Positions 34,951 to 43,042 of a stretch of 64,000 nt of DNA are shown here, in pieces. The first letter of the stretch is position 1. The number at the start of each line of letters is the position of its first letter. A program made the position numbers and the translations under genes. The notes beneath the pieces were generated by a model. That model was not told where the DNA came from. It saw only the letters and a program-made list of their open reading frames with translations, and searched no databases. The stretch is from Aureimonas frigidaquae (GTDB lineage Bacteria > Pseudomonadota > Alphaproteobacteria > Rhizobiales > Rhizobiaceae), in contig NZ_BBWR01000015.1 in the NCBI RefSeq assembly GCF_001463905.1, positions 1-64,000 of the forward strand, written 5' to 3'.

Positions 34951-35861
34951 CAGGCGGAATGCCGGGGCGGCTGGACCACGCCGCTCAGTTGCCCGTGTAT
35001 GGCCACGAGCGCTTCGGAGGCGAGCCTGTCCGTCCGGTTGGACACGAAGCTCCAGCCAAGGCGGCGGCAATGATCGCGCAGCGCCGCGCGGCGCGCCTGG
35101 TACAGGCGCGCATAGTCCGCCTTCAGCGCTTCGGCCCGGCCGGCCGTCAGCCTGGCGCCGCTTTCCGGATCACGGAACTCGGTCCGGCCGGCATAGGGAA
35201 ATTCTTCCTCGACCGGATCATAGACCTCGATCAGATGGCCGCGCACGCCGCGCCGCGCCAGCATGTCCGCGCGGGCCAGTATCTCGTCCAGCGGGTCCAG
35301 GAAATCGCTGATCCAGACGAACTCGCTGAAGCGGCGCATGCCAGCGTCCGGCGCGGGGCCGGCGGGACGATGGGTCATCAGTGCCGCCGCCATGCGCTCG
35401 GCGGCATTGCGGGCCGTCAGCGGCGCCAGCACGCCCGGATAGGCGATCCGCTCGCCCGCGCGCGCCAGAAGCTCCGCCAGGGCGAGCGCCAGGACCAGCG
35501 CGCGCGATTCCTTGGAGACTTCGGCCATGCGCGAGCGGAACATCATCGATGCCGACGGGTCCGCCCAAAGGAACACGGTCTGGGCGGCTTCCCATTCGCG
35601 GTCGCGCAGGTAGAGGGAATCGTCGCGGGCCGAACGCCGCCAGTCGATGCGGGAGGTGGCTTCACCGTCCACGAAGGGGCGGAACTGCCAGAAATTCTCG
35701 CCCGCGCCGCGCCTGCGCCGCCCATGCCAACCCGTCGCGACCGTGGCCACGATGCGCCGCGCCTCGATCAGAAGATCGGGCATCAGGGCCGCGCGCTGGC
35801 GCGCGCGCAACAGCGCCGGCTGGCTCTGCGTCAGGGGATGGGTGCTGCCGATGGCGGCCAT
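34950..35861 (-). CDS. DUF58 domain protein
   Basis: 303-residue protein of the DUF58 family, a vWA-like fold regularly encoded next to MoxR ATPases. The hallmark SRIDWRRSARDDSLYLRDRE is at residues ~75-95, followed by VFLWADPSASMMF, which resembles a MIDAS motif (DxSxS). No membrane helix. Its end overlaps the DUF4159 start by one base and it lies 88 bp after moxR. As in related operons, it may be a client or adaptor of MoxR. Confidence 0.9.
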   Translation of the reverse strand: MAAIGSTHPLTQSQPALLRARQRAALMPDLLIEARRIVATVATGWHGRRRRGAGENFWQFRPFVDGEATSRIDWRRSARDDSLYLRDREWEAAQTVFLWADPSASMMFRSRMAEVSKESRALVLALALAELLARAGERIAYPGVLAPLTARNAAERMAAALMTHRPAGPAPDAGMRRFSEFVWISDFLDPLDEILARADMLARRGVRGHLIEVYDPVEEEFPYAGRTEFRDPESGARLTAGRAEALKADYARLYQARRAALRDHCRRLGWSFVSNRTDRLASEALVAIHGQLSGVVQPPRHSA

Positions 35862-35949
35862 GCGCGCTCCGTTGCGGGGCTTGTGCGTCCCGCCGCCGCA
35901 AGGTGCGGACGAAACGCGGCATACGATCGAATCCAGCGCTTTCGGCCGC

Positions 35950-36960
35950 TCAGCCGAGGGCGCGCTTCAAACGGGCGATGACCTCCCTGACGCCGGTGCC
36001 TTCGGCCCGCGCTGCGAAGTTCAGCGCCATACGGTGCTGCAGGATGGGTTCGGCCAAGGCGTGCACGTCGTCGAGGCTCGGGGCGAGACGGCCCTCGTAC
36101 AGGGCACGGGCGCGGACGCACAGCATGAGCGCCTGGCTGGCGCGCGGACCCGGCCCCCAGGCGATATGCGCATCCGCTTCGGCGCTGCCGTGGCCGGGGC
36201 GTGCCGAGCGCACGAGCGACAGGATGGCGTCGACGACGCTTTCCGGCACGGGCATCTGCCGCACCAGCCGTTGAATATCGCGCAGGCGCTCCGCATCGAT
36301 GACGGGCTCGGCCTTGTCGTCGGTCACGCCCGTCGTCGCCATCAGGATGCGCCGCTCGGCCGCCAGATCGGGATAGTCCACATCCACCTGCATCAGGAAC
36401 CGGTCGAGCTGCGCTTCGGGCAGGGGATAGGTCCCTTCCTGTTCGAGCGGGTTCTGCGTGGCGAGGACATGGAAGGGGGCGGGCAGGTCGTGGCGCTCGC
36501 CGGCTACGGTCACGTGGTATTCCTGCATGGCCTGGAGCAGGGCAGACTGGGTGCGCGGGCTCGCGCGGTTGATTTCGTCGGCCATCAGGAGCTGGGCGAA
36601 GACCGGGCCGCGGATGAAGCGGAAGCTGCGCCGCCCGCCATCCCCCTGGTCGAGCACTTCCGACCCCACGATATCCGACGGCATGAGGTCCGGGGTGAAC
36701 TGGATCCGCTTGCCATCCAGCCCGAGCGCGACGCCGAGCGTTTCCACGAGCCGCGTCTTGGCAAGGCCCGGAACGCCGACGAGCAGCGCGTGGCCACCCG
36801 CCAGAATGGCGGTCAGCGTATGTTCGACGACCGTCTCCTGGCCGAAGATGGCCCGGGCGACGGATGCGCGGATGGCGGCGATATCGGCCAAGGCCGCCTG
36901 CGCACGTGCTTCGATATCGCTGGCATCGGCAACGGGATCGTGCGGCTCCAGGATGGTCAT
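35950..36960 (-). CDS. MoxR family AAA+ ATPase
   Basis: Hexameric AAA+ chaperone-like ATPase, 336 residues. Walker A GVPGLAKTRLVETLG, QFTPDLMPSDIVGSEVL (the MoxR signature), Walker B LLMADEINRASPRTQSALLQ, sensor 1 VLATQNPLEQEGTYPLPEAQ and the C-terminal lid with arginine finger region LDRFLMQVDV. ATG 36960 is preferred over the in-frame ATG 37017, which would add an unrelated leader. First gene of a four-gene minus-strand operon (MoxR, DUF58, DUF4159, membrane protein). Related MoxR systems insert metals or help fold vWA-domain proteins. Confidence 0.94.
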   Translation of the reverse strand: MTILEPHDPVADASDIEARAQAALADIAAIRASVARAIFGQETVVEHTLTAILAGGHALLVGVPGLAKTRLVETLGVALGLDGKRIQFTPDLMPSDIVGSEVLDQGDGGRRSFRFIRGPVFAQLLMADEINRASPRTQSALLQAMQEYHVTVAGERHDLPAPFHVLATQNPLEQEGTYPLPEAQLDRFLMQVDVDYPDLAAERRILMATTGVTDDKAEPVIDAERLRDIQRLVRQMPVPESVVDAILSLVRSARPGHGSAEADAHIAWGPGPRASQALMLCVRARALYEGRLAPSLDDVHALAEPILQHRMALNFAARAEGTGVREVIARLKRALG

Positions 36961-37135
36961 GACGCTGTCTCCGTTGCACGTGTCGGTGTGTGACTGCCCA
37001 TGAAAACGGGCCGGCACCCATCTGGCAAGTCCATCGCGGCGGAACTATCTGGTGACGCTCAAGGCGGGCCAAAATAAGACGGGCAGGAGCTCGATATCGG
37101 GGCTTAAGGTTGGGCCGGCAAGGAGTGCGGCGATC

Positions 37136-37756
37136 GTGACGGCCAGGACTGAGGACAGATCGACACCGGGGCCCGGCGCAGGCGGTGGCCTGGAGGGGCT
37201 TGCCGCGCTTGTATCGCGCGCAGAATGCGCCGGGCGGAGCGCGCCGCCGGTGGAAACGTGGCATCCGGCCGCATGCGGAGATATCGATATCGTGATCGCG
37301 GCGGATGGCACCTGGTACCATGGGGGGCAGCCGATTCTGCGCGAGGCGCTGACCCGGCTCTTCGCCACGGTCCTGCGCCGCGATGCGGATGGCGATACTT
37401 TCCTCGTCACCCCGGCCGAGAAGCTGCGCATCACCGTGGAGGATGCGCCCTTCCTGGCGGTGGAGATGGACGCGGGCGATCCGGACGCGCCGGTCCTGAC
37501 GTTCCGCACCAATATGGGCGACGTGGTCATGGCGGATGCGGAGCATCCCCTGCGGCTGTGCAGCGATGCCCGGGGCTTCGTGCCCTATCTGCGTGTGCGG
37601 GGACGGCTGGAGGCCAAGTTGACACGGTCTCTGGCCGTGGTGCTGGCAGACCGCCTGCAGGTGGATGGGGACCGTGCCTATGTCTTGTCGGCAGGCACAC
37701 GCTTCTATGTGGCGGATGATGGTTCCAGCCCGCAAATCCAGGGCGCCGATGCTTGA
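37136..37756 (+). CDS. DUF1285 domain protein
   Basis: 206-residue protein of the DUF1285 family, no known function. Conserved positions include IVIAADGTWYHGGQPILREA, DGDTFLVTPAEKLRITVEDAP (residues ~85-105) and LTFRTNMGDVV. GTG 37136 is chosen because AAGGAG lies 10 bases upstream; earlier starts add an unrelated basic leader. It heads an operon with a CoA-type NUDIX gene and CCA-adding enzyme, all overlapping, divergent from moxR. The 36961-37135 interval must hold both promoters; I cannot pick them out. Confidence 0.85.
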   Translation: MTARTEDRSTPGPGAGGGLEGLAALVSRAECAGRSAPPVETWHPAACGDIDIVIAADGTWYHGGQPILREALTRLFATVLRRDADGDTFLVTPAEKLRITVEDAPFLAVEMDAGDPDAPVLTFRTNMGDVVMADAEHPLRLCSDARGFVPYLRVRGRLEAKLTRSLAVVLADRLQVDGDRAYVLSAGTRFYVADDGSSPQIQGADA

Positions 37757-38378
37757 GGCGCGCATGCTGACGGCGGGGGATCTGCGCGCGCGGATCCTGC
37801 GCGCCACCGACGTGAGCGATGAGCACGATGGCGGCGATCACGTCCTCAACCCCGGCTGGGCGCCCGGCGCGCAGACCCTTCCTGCCGGCCGCGACGCCGC
37901 TGTTCTCGTGCCTGTGGTCGACAGGCCGGCAGGCGCCAGCGTGCTCTTGACGACGCGCAGCACGAGGCTGCGCCACCATTCCGGCCAGATCGCCTTTCCG
38001 GGCGGTCGGATCGACCCCACCGATGCCTCGCCCGAAGCGGCGGCGCTGCGGGAGGCGGCAGAGGAGGTGGGCCTGCCGGCGGCGCAGGTGGAGATACTGG
38101 GGCGGCTCGAAGCCTACCGCTCCAGCACGGGCTACCGCATCGTGCCCGTTCTGTCGGTCGTCACCCCGCCCATTGCCCTGCGTCTGAACCCGGACGAAGT
38201 GGACGATGCCTTCGAGGTGCCGCTCGGCTTCTTGATGGATGCCGCCAATCACCGGCTGGAAAGCCGCGTATGGCAGGGTGCGGAACGGCATTTCTACACC
38301 ATGCCGTTCGGTGAACGGTACATATGGGGCGTGACCGCGGGCATTCTGCGTTCCCTCTACGAAAGGTATTATGCATGA
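37749..38378 (+). CDS. NUDIX hydrolase, CoA pyrophosphatase-like
   Basis: Probable CoA/acyl-CoA diphosphatase (NudL/YeaB group). The UPF0035 element upstream of the box is TRSTRLRHHSGQIAFPGGR, and the NUDIX box GGRIDPTDASPEAAALREAA followed by EEVGL carries an intact REXXEE. 209 residues. ATG 37749 overlaps the DUF1285 stop by 8 bases; its own stop overlaps the next ATG by four. Confidence 0.91.
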   Translation: MLEARMLTAGDLRARILRATDVSDEHDGGDHVLNPGWAPGAQTLPAGRDAAVLVPVVDRPAGASVLLTTRSTRLRHHSGQIAFPGGRIDPTDASPEAAALREAAEEVGLPAAQVEILGRLEAYRSSTGYRIVPVLSVVTPPIALRLNPDEVDDAFEVPLGFLMDAANHRLESRVWQGAERHFYTMPFGERYIWGVTAGILRSLYERYYA

Positions 38379-39625
38379 GCGCACATATCGACGCGGCCTG
38401 GCTGCGCGACGACACCGTCCAGGCGGTCCTGCGCGCTGTGTCCGGCGCTGGGGAGGAAGCCCGTGTCGTGGGCGGCGCGGTGCGCAACCATATGCTCGGC
38501 CTGCCGATCACCGATATCGACATCGCCACCACCTGCCTGCCGCAGGACACGGCCCAACGCGGCCAGGCCGCCGGCTTCAAGACGGTGCCGACCGGCATCG
38601 ACCACGGAACGGTGACGCTGGTGGCGAACGGCCGCCCCTTCGAGGTGACGACGCTGCGGCACGATACCGAGCCGGACGGCCGGCGGGCGCGGGTCGTCTT
38701 CGGGCGCGACTGGCGGCAGGATGCCGAACGCCGGGACTTCACCATCAACGCCCTTTATGTGGATGCGGGCGGCGCTGTCCTGGACCTCGTCGGCGGGCTT
38801 GCCGATCTGTCGGAAGGGCGGCTGCGCTTCATCGGACAGGCAGAGGACCGCATCCGCGAGGATTACCTGCGGGCCTTACGCTTCTTCCGCTTCTATGCCT
38901 GGTACGGAAAGGGCCGGCCCGACGCCGAGGCCCTACGCGCGGTGACGCGGCTGAAGGACAGGCTTGCCAAACTGTCGGCCGAACGCGTCGCGGCAGAGCT
39001 CGGCAAGTTGCTCACCGCCCCCGATCCCTCCCGGGCGCTGCTGTGGATGCGCCAGACCGGGGTGCTGACGGCCATCCTGCCCGAAAGCGAGCGCTGGGGC
39101 ATCGATGCCATTCATGGCCTGGTGGCGGCGGAAGCCGAGCATGGCTGGGACGCCGACCCCGTCTTGCGGCTGATGGCGATCGTGCCGCCGGACGAGGCCC
39201 GCCTGACGGAGATGGCGCGGCGCCTGCGCTTCTCCAACGCCTGGCGCAAGCGGTTGCAGGCCTTTGCCCGCATGGCGCCCCTGCGGGCCGAGTTCACCCA
39301 GGACGCGTTCCGAAGCCTTCTACAGGAGACAGACCGCCAGGCCATCCGGGACAGGCTGCGGCTCGATCTGGCCGGCGCCAGCGCGAGGGGCGATGCGGCG
39401 GGCGCCGCGTCCCTCGAAAGGCTTGCGGCACTCATGGACGAATTCGAGCCGCTCGCCTTCCCAGTGAGCGGGGAGGATGTGCAGGCGGCGGGAGTGCCGG
39501 CAGGCAAGCCGGTGGGGGAGGCACTTACGCGTCTTCGGCGGCTGTGGCTGGATGGCGGCATGCGTGCCGACCGGGAGGCCCTGCTCGCCGCACTGGCGGA
39601 TGCGGACACGAAAACGGGCCCTTAA
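38375..39625 (+). CDS. cca: CCA-adding tRNA nucleotidyltransferase
   Basis: Adds or repairs the 3'-CCA of tRNA. Class II polymerase beta superfamily head: VVGGAVRNHMLG, catalytic DIDIATT (DxD), RRDFTINALYVD and the RNA-binding segment EDRIREDYLRALRFFRFYAWYG. 416 residues, typical for alphaproteobacteria, no HD domain seen. The start is set by the ATGA junction with the NUDIX gene. The stop lies inside a terminator hairpin shared with the convergent DUF1059 gene. Confidence 0.94.
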   Translation: MSAHIDAAWLRDDTVQAVLRAVSGAGEEARVVGGAVRNHMLGLPITDIDIATTCLPQDTAQRGQAAGFKTVPTGIDHGTVTLVANGRPFEVTTLRHDTEPDGRRARVVFGRDWRQDAERRDFTINALYVDAGGAVLDLVGGLADLSEGRLRFIGQAEDRIREDYLRALRFFRFYAWYGKGRPDAEALRAVTRLKDRLAKLSAERVAAELGKLLTAPDPSRALLWMRQTGVLTAILPESERWGIDAIHGLVAAEAEHGWDADPVLRLMAIVPPDEARLTEMARRLRFSNAWRKRLQAFARMAPLRAEFTQDAFRSLLQETDRQAIRDRLRLDLAGASARGDAAGAASLERLAALMDEFEPLAFPVSGEDVQAAGVPAGKPVGEALTRLRRLWLDGGMRADREALLAALADADTKTGP

Positions 39626-39635
39626 GAGGGCCCGT
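39614..39635. terminator. Terminator hairpin between cca and DUF1059 gene
   Basis: ACGGGCCC (39614-39621) pairs with GGGCCCGT (39628-39635) around TTAAGA. On the minus strand the stem is followed by TTTTCG, so it terminates the DUF1059 gene; for cca it lacks a U run and overlaps the stop codon. Confidence 0.7.
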
Positions 39636-39677
39636 CGCATCAAGCATATCCGTCGATGGCGCCTGCCGCAGAGGCCG

Positions 39678-39857
39678 TCAGTGCAGCGGCATCTCGTGAA
39701 CATTGGTGCGGAAGGCATCCATCATCATGGGCGTGATGGTCTCGACACCCAGCTTCTTGGCCTGGACAACGGCCCGGCGGATGACCTCCGCCTGACTCTC
39801 CGCCCGGATGACACGGCTGCAACCCGGTATGACGTCGGAACAGTTGAGTTCGAACAT
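39678..39857 (-). CDS. DUF1059 small protein
   Basis: 59-residue protein MFELNCSDVIPGCSRVIRAE... of the DUF1059 family, with the two conserved cysteines (Cys6, Cys13), a helical segment (SQAEVIRRAVVQAKKLGVET) and a C-terminal TPMMMDAFRTNVHEMPLH. Family members are small, of unknown function. GGGAGG lies 7 bases before the ATG, and a promoter-like pair lies upstream, so it is probably a single-gene unit. Found by reading this interval because it is too short for common ORF cut-offs. Confidence 0.88.
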   Translation of the reverse strand: MFELNCSDVIPGCSRVIRAESQAEVIRRAVVQAKKLGVETITPMMMDAFRTNVHEMPLH

Positions 39858-39880
39858 GCGAGCCTCCCTTGGACGACTAT

Positions 39881-39909
39881 TAATGATTGAAATACTTAGT
39901 GAAAGTCAA
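39881..39909 (-). promoter_or_regulatory. Candidate promoter of the DUF1059 gene
   Basis: On the minus strand TTGACT (39909-39904) and TCATTA (39886-39881) are 17 bases apart in an AT-rich stretch. Transcription would begin near 39874, about 17 bases before the ATG. Confidence 0.5.
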
Positions 39910-39954
39910 TCCAAAGTGGGAGTGCTTAACCGAAAATTCATGTTGTCATGCACT

Positions 39955-39999
39955 AAAAAAGACCGGCGCGCCGGGTATCTCCCCTGGCGGCCGGCCGGT
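39955..39999 (-). terminator. Intrinsic terminator of the PepSY-like gene
   Basis: On the minus strand ACCGGC (39999-39994) and GCCGGT (39967-39962) close a G/C-rich stem whose interior also pairs in part, followed directly by C and six T residues (39960-39955). It sits 23 bp after the stop of the gene ending at 40022. Confidence 0.8.
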
Positions 40000-40021
40000 T
40001 GCGCTGCGTGCAGGTCGGGCG

Positions 40022-40354
40022 TCAGCGCACGTCGATGACGGCACCGTCGCGGCGGTCGACATCGACCCGGATGTCGTCGCCCCGGCGGTCATAGCCTTCC
40101 ACGCGGTAGGAGTTGCGGGTCCGGCGCACATCCTCGACCTCGCGCAGGCCTTCGGCACGGGCAATGCGGACGGCGTCACGCTCACTGATTTCGCCGCGGG
40201 CTTCGCCACGGCGGGCCGGGCGTTCGACCTGGTCCTCGGGCGCAACGACGCGCACGCCATCGGGTCCGATCATGATGCCCTGCGCATGCGCGGGAATGCC
40301 TGCTGCAAGGACACTACCGGCGATGACGCCGGCGGCAATCATGGATTTCAGCAT
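40022..40354 (-). CDS. Secreted PepSY-like protein
   Basis: 110-residue small exported protein. Signal peptide MLKSMIAAGVIAGSVLAAGI with a cleavage site after AHA (residues ~22-24), then a charged mature part with a PepSY-like motif: ERDAVRIARAEGLREVEDVR and RVEGYDRRGDDIRVDVDRR. Such proteins are periplasmic, often protease-inhibitor or metal-related; function is not known. Single gene with its own terminator. Confidence 0.8.
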   Translation of the reverse strand: MLKSMIAAGVIAGSVLAAGIPAHAQGIMIGPDGVRVVAPEDQVERPARRGEARGEISERDAVRIARAEGLREVEDVRRTRNSYRVEGYDRRGDDIRVDVDRRDGAVIDVR

Positions 40355-40405
40355 TACGGTTTCCTCCGATCGGGCTCTTGCCCATTCTCATCGGCCGTTA
40401 ACCGT

Positions 40406-41218
40406 TTATCGGAATTCAGGTTCCCGGATAGGGTGGGACGAATTGCCGCCGATGCCGAGAGCCGCTCGCTCGCCCGATGTCAGGTGCCGCGCCTCCCCCT
40501 TGCCGAGCGTGCCGAGCGCGAGCGGACCGATGGCCACGCGCACGAGCCGCAGAACGTCGATGTCGAGCGCGCCGAGCAGCCGGCGGATCTGCCGGTTCCG
40601 GCCCTCGTCCAGGGCGATCTCGAGCCAGGCGGTGCGGCCGCCCGACCGCAGCATTATGGCCGATGCGGCAGACAGGAGATCGCCCCGATCCTCAACCCCC
40701 CGGACCATGCGGGCGAGTTCCTGCGCGTCCGGCACCCGGTCCACCTGCACGTGATAGAGCTTTTGCGGGCCGGTCTGCGGATCGAGCAGCGCCTGCGCGA
40801 AGAGCGTGTCGTTGGTCATGAGGATCAGGCCTTCGCTGGCCTTGTCCAGCCGCCCCACCGGCGAAACATGCGGCAGGTCCATCCCCTCCAGACAGCGGTA
40901 GATCGTCTCGCGCCCCTCCGGATCGCTGAGGGTCGTCACCAGGCCGCGCGGCTTGTTGACCATGAGATAGACCGGCGCCTCGGCGCTCAGACGCTCGCCG
41001 TCCAGCGCAACCGTGACGGCTTCCATGTCGACCCGCAATTCGGGGTCCGTGATGCAGCGTCCATTCACCGTGACGCGGCCCGCCCGGATCAGCCTGTCCG
41101 CTTCCGAGCGCGAGGCGATGCCGAGCTTCGAGAAGATCCGGTTGAGACTGGTCCCCGTCGCCTTGCGAACCGGGCGGCCGGCCGCAGGGCCCGCCGCCTT
41201 GTCAGGACGCCGCGGCAT
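40406..41218 (-). CDS. RsuA/RluB-family pseudouridine synthase
   Basis: Isomerises uridine in rRNA. An N-terminal S4 RNA-binding domain (LNRIFSKLGIASRSEADRLI, residues ~25-70) is followed by the synthase domain with VYLMVNKPRGLVTTLSDPEG, the catalytic Asp in SPVGRLDKASEGLILMTND and EGRNRQIRRLLGAL. 270 residues. The target (16S U516 or 23S sites) cannot be told from sequence. Its 5' end overlaps the 3' end of the GntR gene by 17 bp, so the two may be cotranscribed. Confidence 0.92.
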   Translation of the reverse strand: MPRRPDKAAGPAAGRPVRKATGTSLNRIFSKLGIASRSEADRLIRAGRVTVNGRCITDPELRVDMEAVTVALDGERLSAEAPVYLMVNKPRGLVTTLSDPEGRETIYRCLEGMDLPHVSPVGRLDKASEGLILMTNDTLFAQALLDPQTGPQKLYHVQVDRVPDAQELARMVRGVEDRGDLLSAASAIMLRSGGRTAWLEIALDEGRNRQIRRLLGALDIDVLRLVRVAIGPLALGTLGKGEARHLTSGERAALGIGGNSSHPIREPEFR

Positions 41219-41954
41219 GATCGGCTGCCGTCAGCGCGCCGCGTGTGCGCTCCACCCCGACATGGATGACATTTTCCATGGCATGGCGCGCGGCGGCCTC
41301 GTCGCGCGCCGCGATGGCCCGCACGATGCGCAGGTGGTTGGCGGCGCATTCGGCGATCTTTTCGGGGCTGTCGGCAGGGGAGGACAGTTGGAAGGACACG
41401 GCCAGCGCCGCCTCGATCAAGGCGCTGACGGAGCGCATGAACGGGTTCTTGGACACGCGGGCAACGGCCAGATGGAACTCCAGATCCACTCCGGCGATGC
41501 TTTCGCGCGTGTGGGCCGGATCGTCGAGCTGGCCGGCGATCTCGTAGAGTTCGATGATCTCGTCCTGCGTGGCACGGCGGGCCGCCATGGCCGCGGCGGC
41601 CGGCTCCAGCGCCAGGCGCATTTCCGCCAGGTCCGCAATCAGCGCGTCGTCGACGCCGGATTCGAAGCGCCAGCCCAGAACGTCCGCATCGAAGAAATTC
41701 CATTCCGAACGGCTCAGAACGCGGGTGCCGACCTTGGCCTTGGGCTGGACGAGGCGTTTGGCCGTCAGCGTCTTCATCGCCTCTCGCAAGACGGTGCGCG
41801 ACACGCCGAACCGCGCCGTCAATTCCGCGTCACCGGGCAGGAGCGATCCTTCGGCCCTCGCACCCGTGACGATTTCGCGCCCCAGAATGCTGACGACCTG
41901 CGCGTGGCTCGTGCGCAGGGCACCCCCGCCCATCCTCGTCTGCAACAGGCTCAT
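41202..41954 (-). CDS. GntR (FadR subfamily) regulator of the sugar operon
   Basis: Transcription regulator, 250 residues. The GntR winged helix is at ~residues 10-80 (AQVVSILGREIVTGARAEGS, GDAELTARFGVSRTVLREAM) and the FCD ligand domain at ~95-235 (AEMRLALEPAAAAMAARRAT, DLEFHLAVARVSKNPFM, with the His residues that bind a metal and a sugar acid or carboxylate). Divergent from the galactose operon with 152 bp between start codons, so it is the likely local repressor, relieved perhaps by a sugar acid intermediate, as with DgoR. ATG 41954 is preferred, with GGAGG 11 bases upstream. Confidence 0.9.
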   Translation of the reverse strand: MSLLQTRMGGGALRTSHAQVVSILGREIVTGARAEGSLLPGDAELTARFGVSRTVLREAMKTLTAKRLVQPKAKVGTRVLSRSEWNFFDADVLGWRFESGVDDALIADLAEMRLALEPAAAAMAARRATQDEIIELYEIAGQLDDPAHTRESIAGVDLEFHLAVARVSKNPFMRSVSALIEAALAVSFQLSSPADSPEKIAECAANHLRIVRAIAARDEAAARHAMENVIHVGVERTRGALTAADHAAAS

Positions 41955-41996
41955 GACCCGCCCAACCTCCAATGAAGACCCGTCCGAAAAACACTA

Positions 41997-42016
41997 TTTG
42001 TATGATTTTATACGGA
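41997..42016. promoter_or_regulatory. Candidate GntR operator
   Basis: GTAT (42000-42003) and ATAC (42010-42013) form an inverted repeat with 6-base spacing in the context TTTGTATGATTTTATACGGA. FadR-type regulators often bind short AT-rich inverted repeats of this kind. A second one, TATTA and TAATA (around 42070-42087), overlaps the promoter. Confidence 0.45.
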
Positions 42017-42047
42017 GCCTGCGCCAAAACCAATCTCATTTCTGGCC

Positions 42048-42075
42048 TTGACGCAGTCGGGTCTCGGAGTATTAG
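42048..42075 (+). promoter_or_regulatory. Promoter of the galactose operon
   Basis: TTGACG (42048-42053) and TATTAG (42070-42075) with 16-base spacing, a good sigma-70 match. Transcription would begin near 42082, 25 bases before the first ATG. The second candidate operator covers the start region. Confidence 0.65.
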
Positions 42076-42106
42076 TCACACATAATAAGATTGGAAACGG
42101 TCAAAG

Positions 42107-43042
42107 ATGCTTCCGCATCCCATTCGCCTAGCGATTGTCGGCCTCGGCAAGATCGCGCGAGATCAGCATATTCCGGCCATCGAGGGCAATCCCGCTTTCG
42201 AATTGAGCGCGATTGCCAGCCGCAATGCCAGCCTTCCCGGCCTGCCGCATTATGCGGATGTCGATGCGCTGCTGGCAGGCGCGACGGTCGATGCCGTGTC
42301 ACTGTGCACGCCGCCGCAGGGGCGCTATGCCCAGGCGCTGGCGGCCCTGAATGCCGGCCGTCACGTCCTTCTGGAGAAGCCGCCCGGCGCAAGCCTGTCG
42401 GAAATCCGCCCCATGCTGGCTCTGGCTGCGGAAAAGCGCGTATCGCTCTTTGCCACATGGCATTCGCGCTTTGCGGCCGCCGTCGAACCCGCCCGCGCCT
42501 TCCTGGCGCAGAATGCGATTCGCTCCGTCCGCGTCACCTGGAAAGAGGATGTGCGGCACTGGCACCCCGGTCAGGCCTGGATCTGGGAGCCGGGTGGGCT
42601 CGGCGTGTTCGATCCGGGTATCAACGCCTTGTCGATCGTCACCCGCATCCTGCCGCGGCCGATCTTCCTGACGCAGGCGCAACTCGCCTTCCCGGCCAAC
42701 CGGGCCGCGCCGATCGCGGCGGACCTGACCTTCCGCGACGTTATGGGAACGCCTGTCGAGATGGCGTTCGACTGGCGGCAGACCGGCCCGCAGAGCTGGG
42801 ATATCGAGGTGGAGACCGATGCCGGGACGCTTCTGCTCAGCCAGGGCGGCAAGGTGCTGACGCTCGATGGCCGCCCCCTCGTCGAGGACGAGGATGTGGA
42901 ATATGCCGGGATCTACCGCCGCTTCGCCGCGCTGATCGCGGCGGGGGAAAGCGATGTCGACCTGGCGCCGCTCACCCATGTCGCCGATGCCTTCCTTCTG
43001 GGGCGCCGCGTGGATGTCGAGCCTTTCGAGGATGCGGCATGA
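42107..43042 (+). CDS. D-galactose/L-arabinose 1-dehydrogenase (Gfo/Idh/MocA)
   Basis: NAD(P)-dependent oxidation of aldose C1 to the lactone, first step of the oxidative route. Rossmann motif IVGLGKIARDQHIPAI, nucleotide-binding SLCTPPQGRYAQALAAL, catalytic-type EKPPGASLSEI and the WEPGGLGVFDPGINALSI segment typical of the galactose dehydrogenase branch (Asp/His region). 311 residues, as in the rhizobial and pseudomonad enzymes. First gene of the operon; GGAAA precedes the ATG. The choice between galactose and arabinose cannot be made from sequence; the downstream kinase and aldolase favour galactose. Confidence 0.87.
   Translation: MLPHPIRLAIVGLGKIARDQHIPAIEGNPAFELSAIASRNASLPGLPHYADVDALLAGATVDAVSLCTPPQGRYAQALAALNAGRHVLLEKPPGASLSEIRPMLALAAEKRVSLFATWHSRFAAAVEPARAFLAQNAIRSVRVTWKEDVRHWHPGQAWIWEPGGLGVFDPGINALSIVTRILPRPIFLTQAQLAFPANRAAPIAADLTFRDVMGTPVEMAFDWRQTGPQSWDIEVETDAGTLLLSQGGKVLTLDGRPLVEDEDVEYAGIYRRFAALIAAGESDVDLAPLTHVADAFLLGRRVDVEPFEDAA

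Noticed and set aside
32095-35070. Longer N-terminus for the DUF4159 protein
   Set aside because: The extra residues lie over the DUF58 coding end; the TGATG junction at 34948-34952 gives a natural start.
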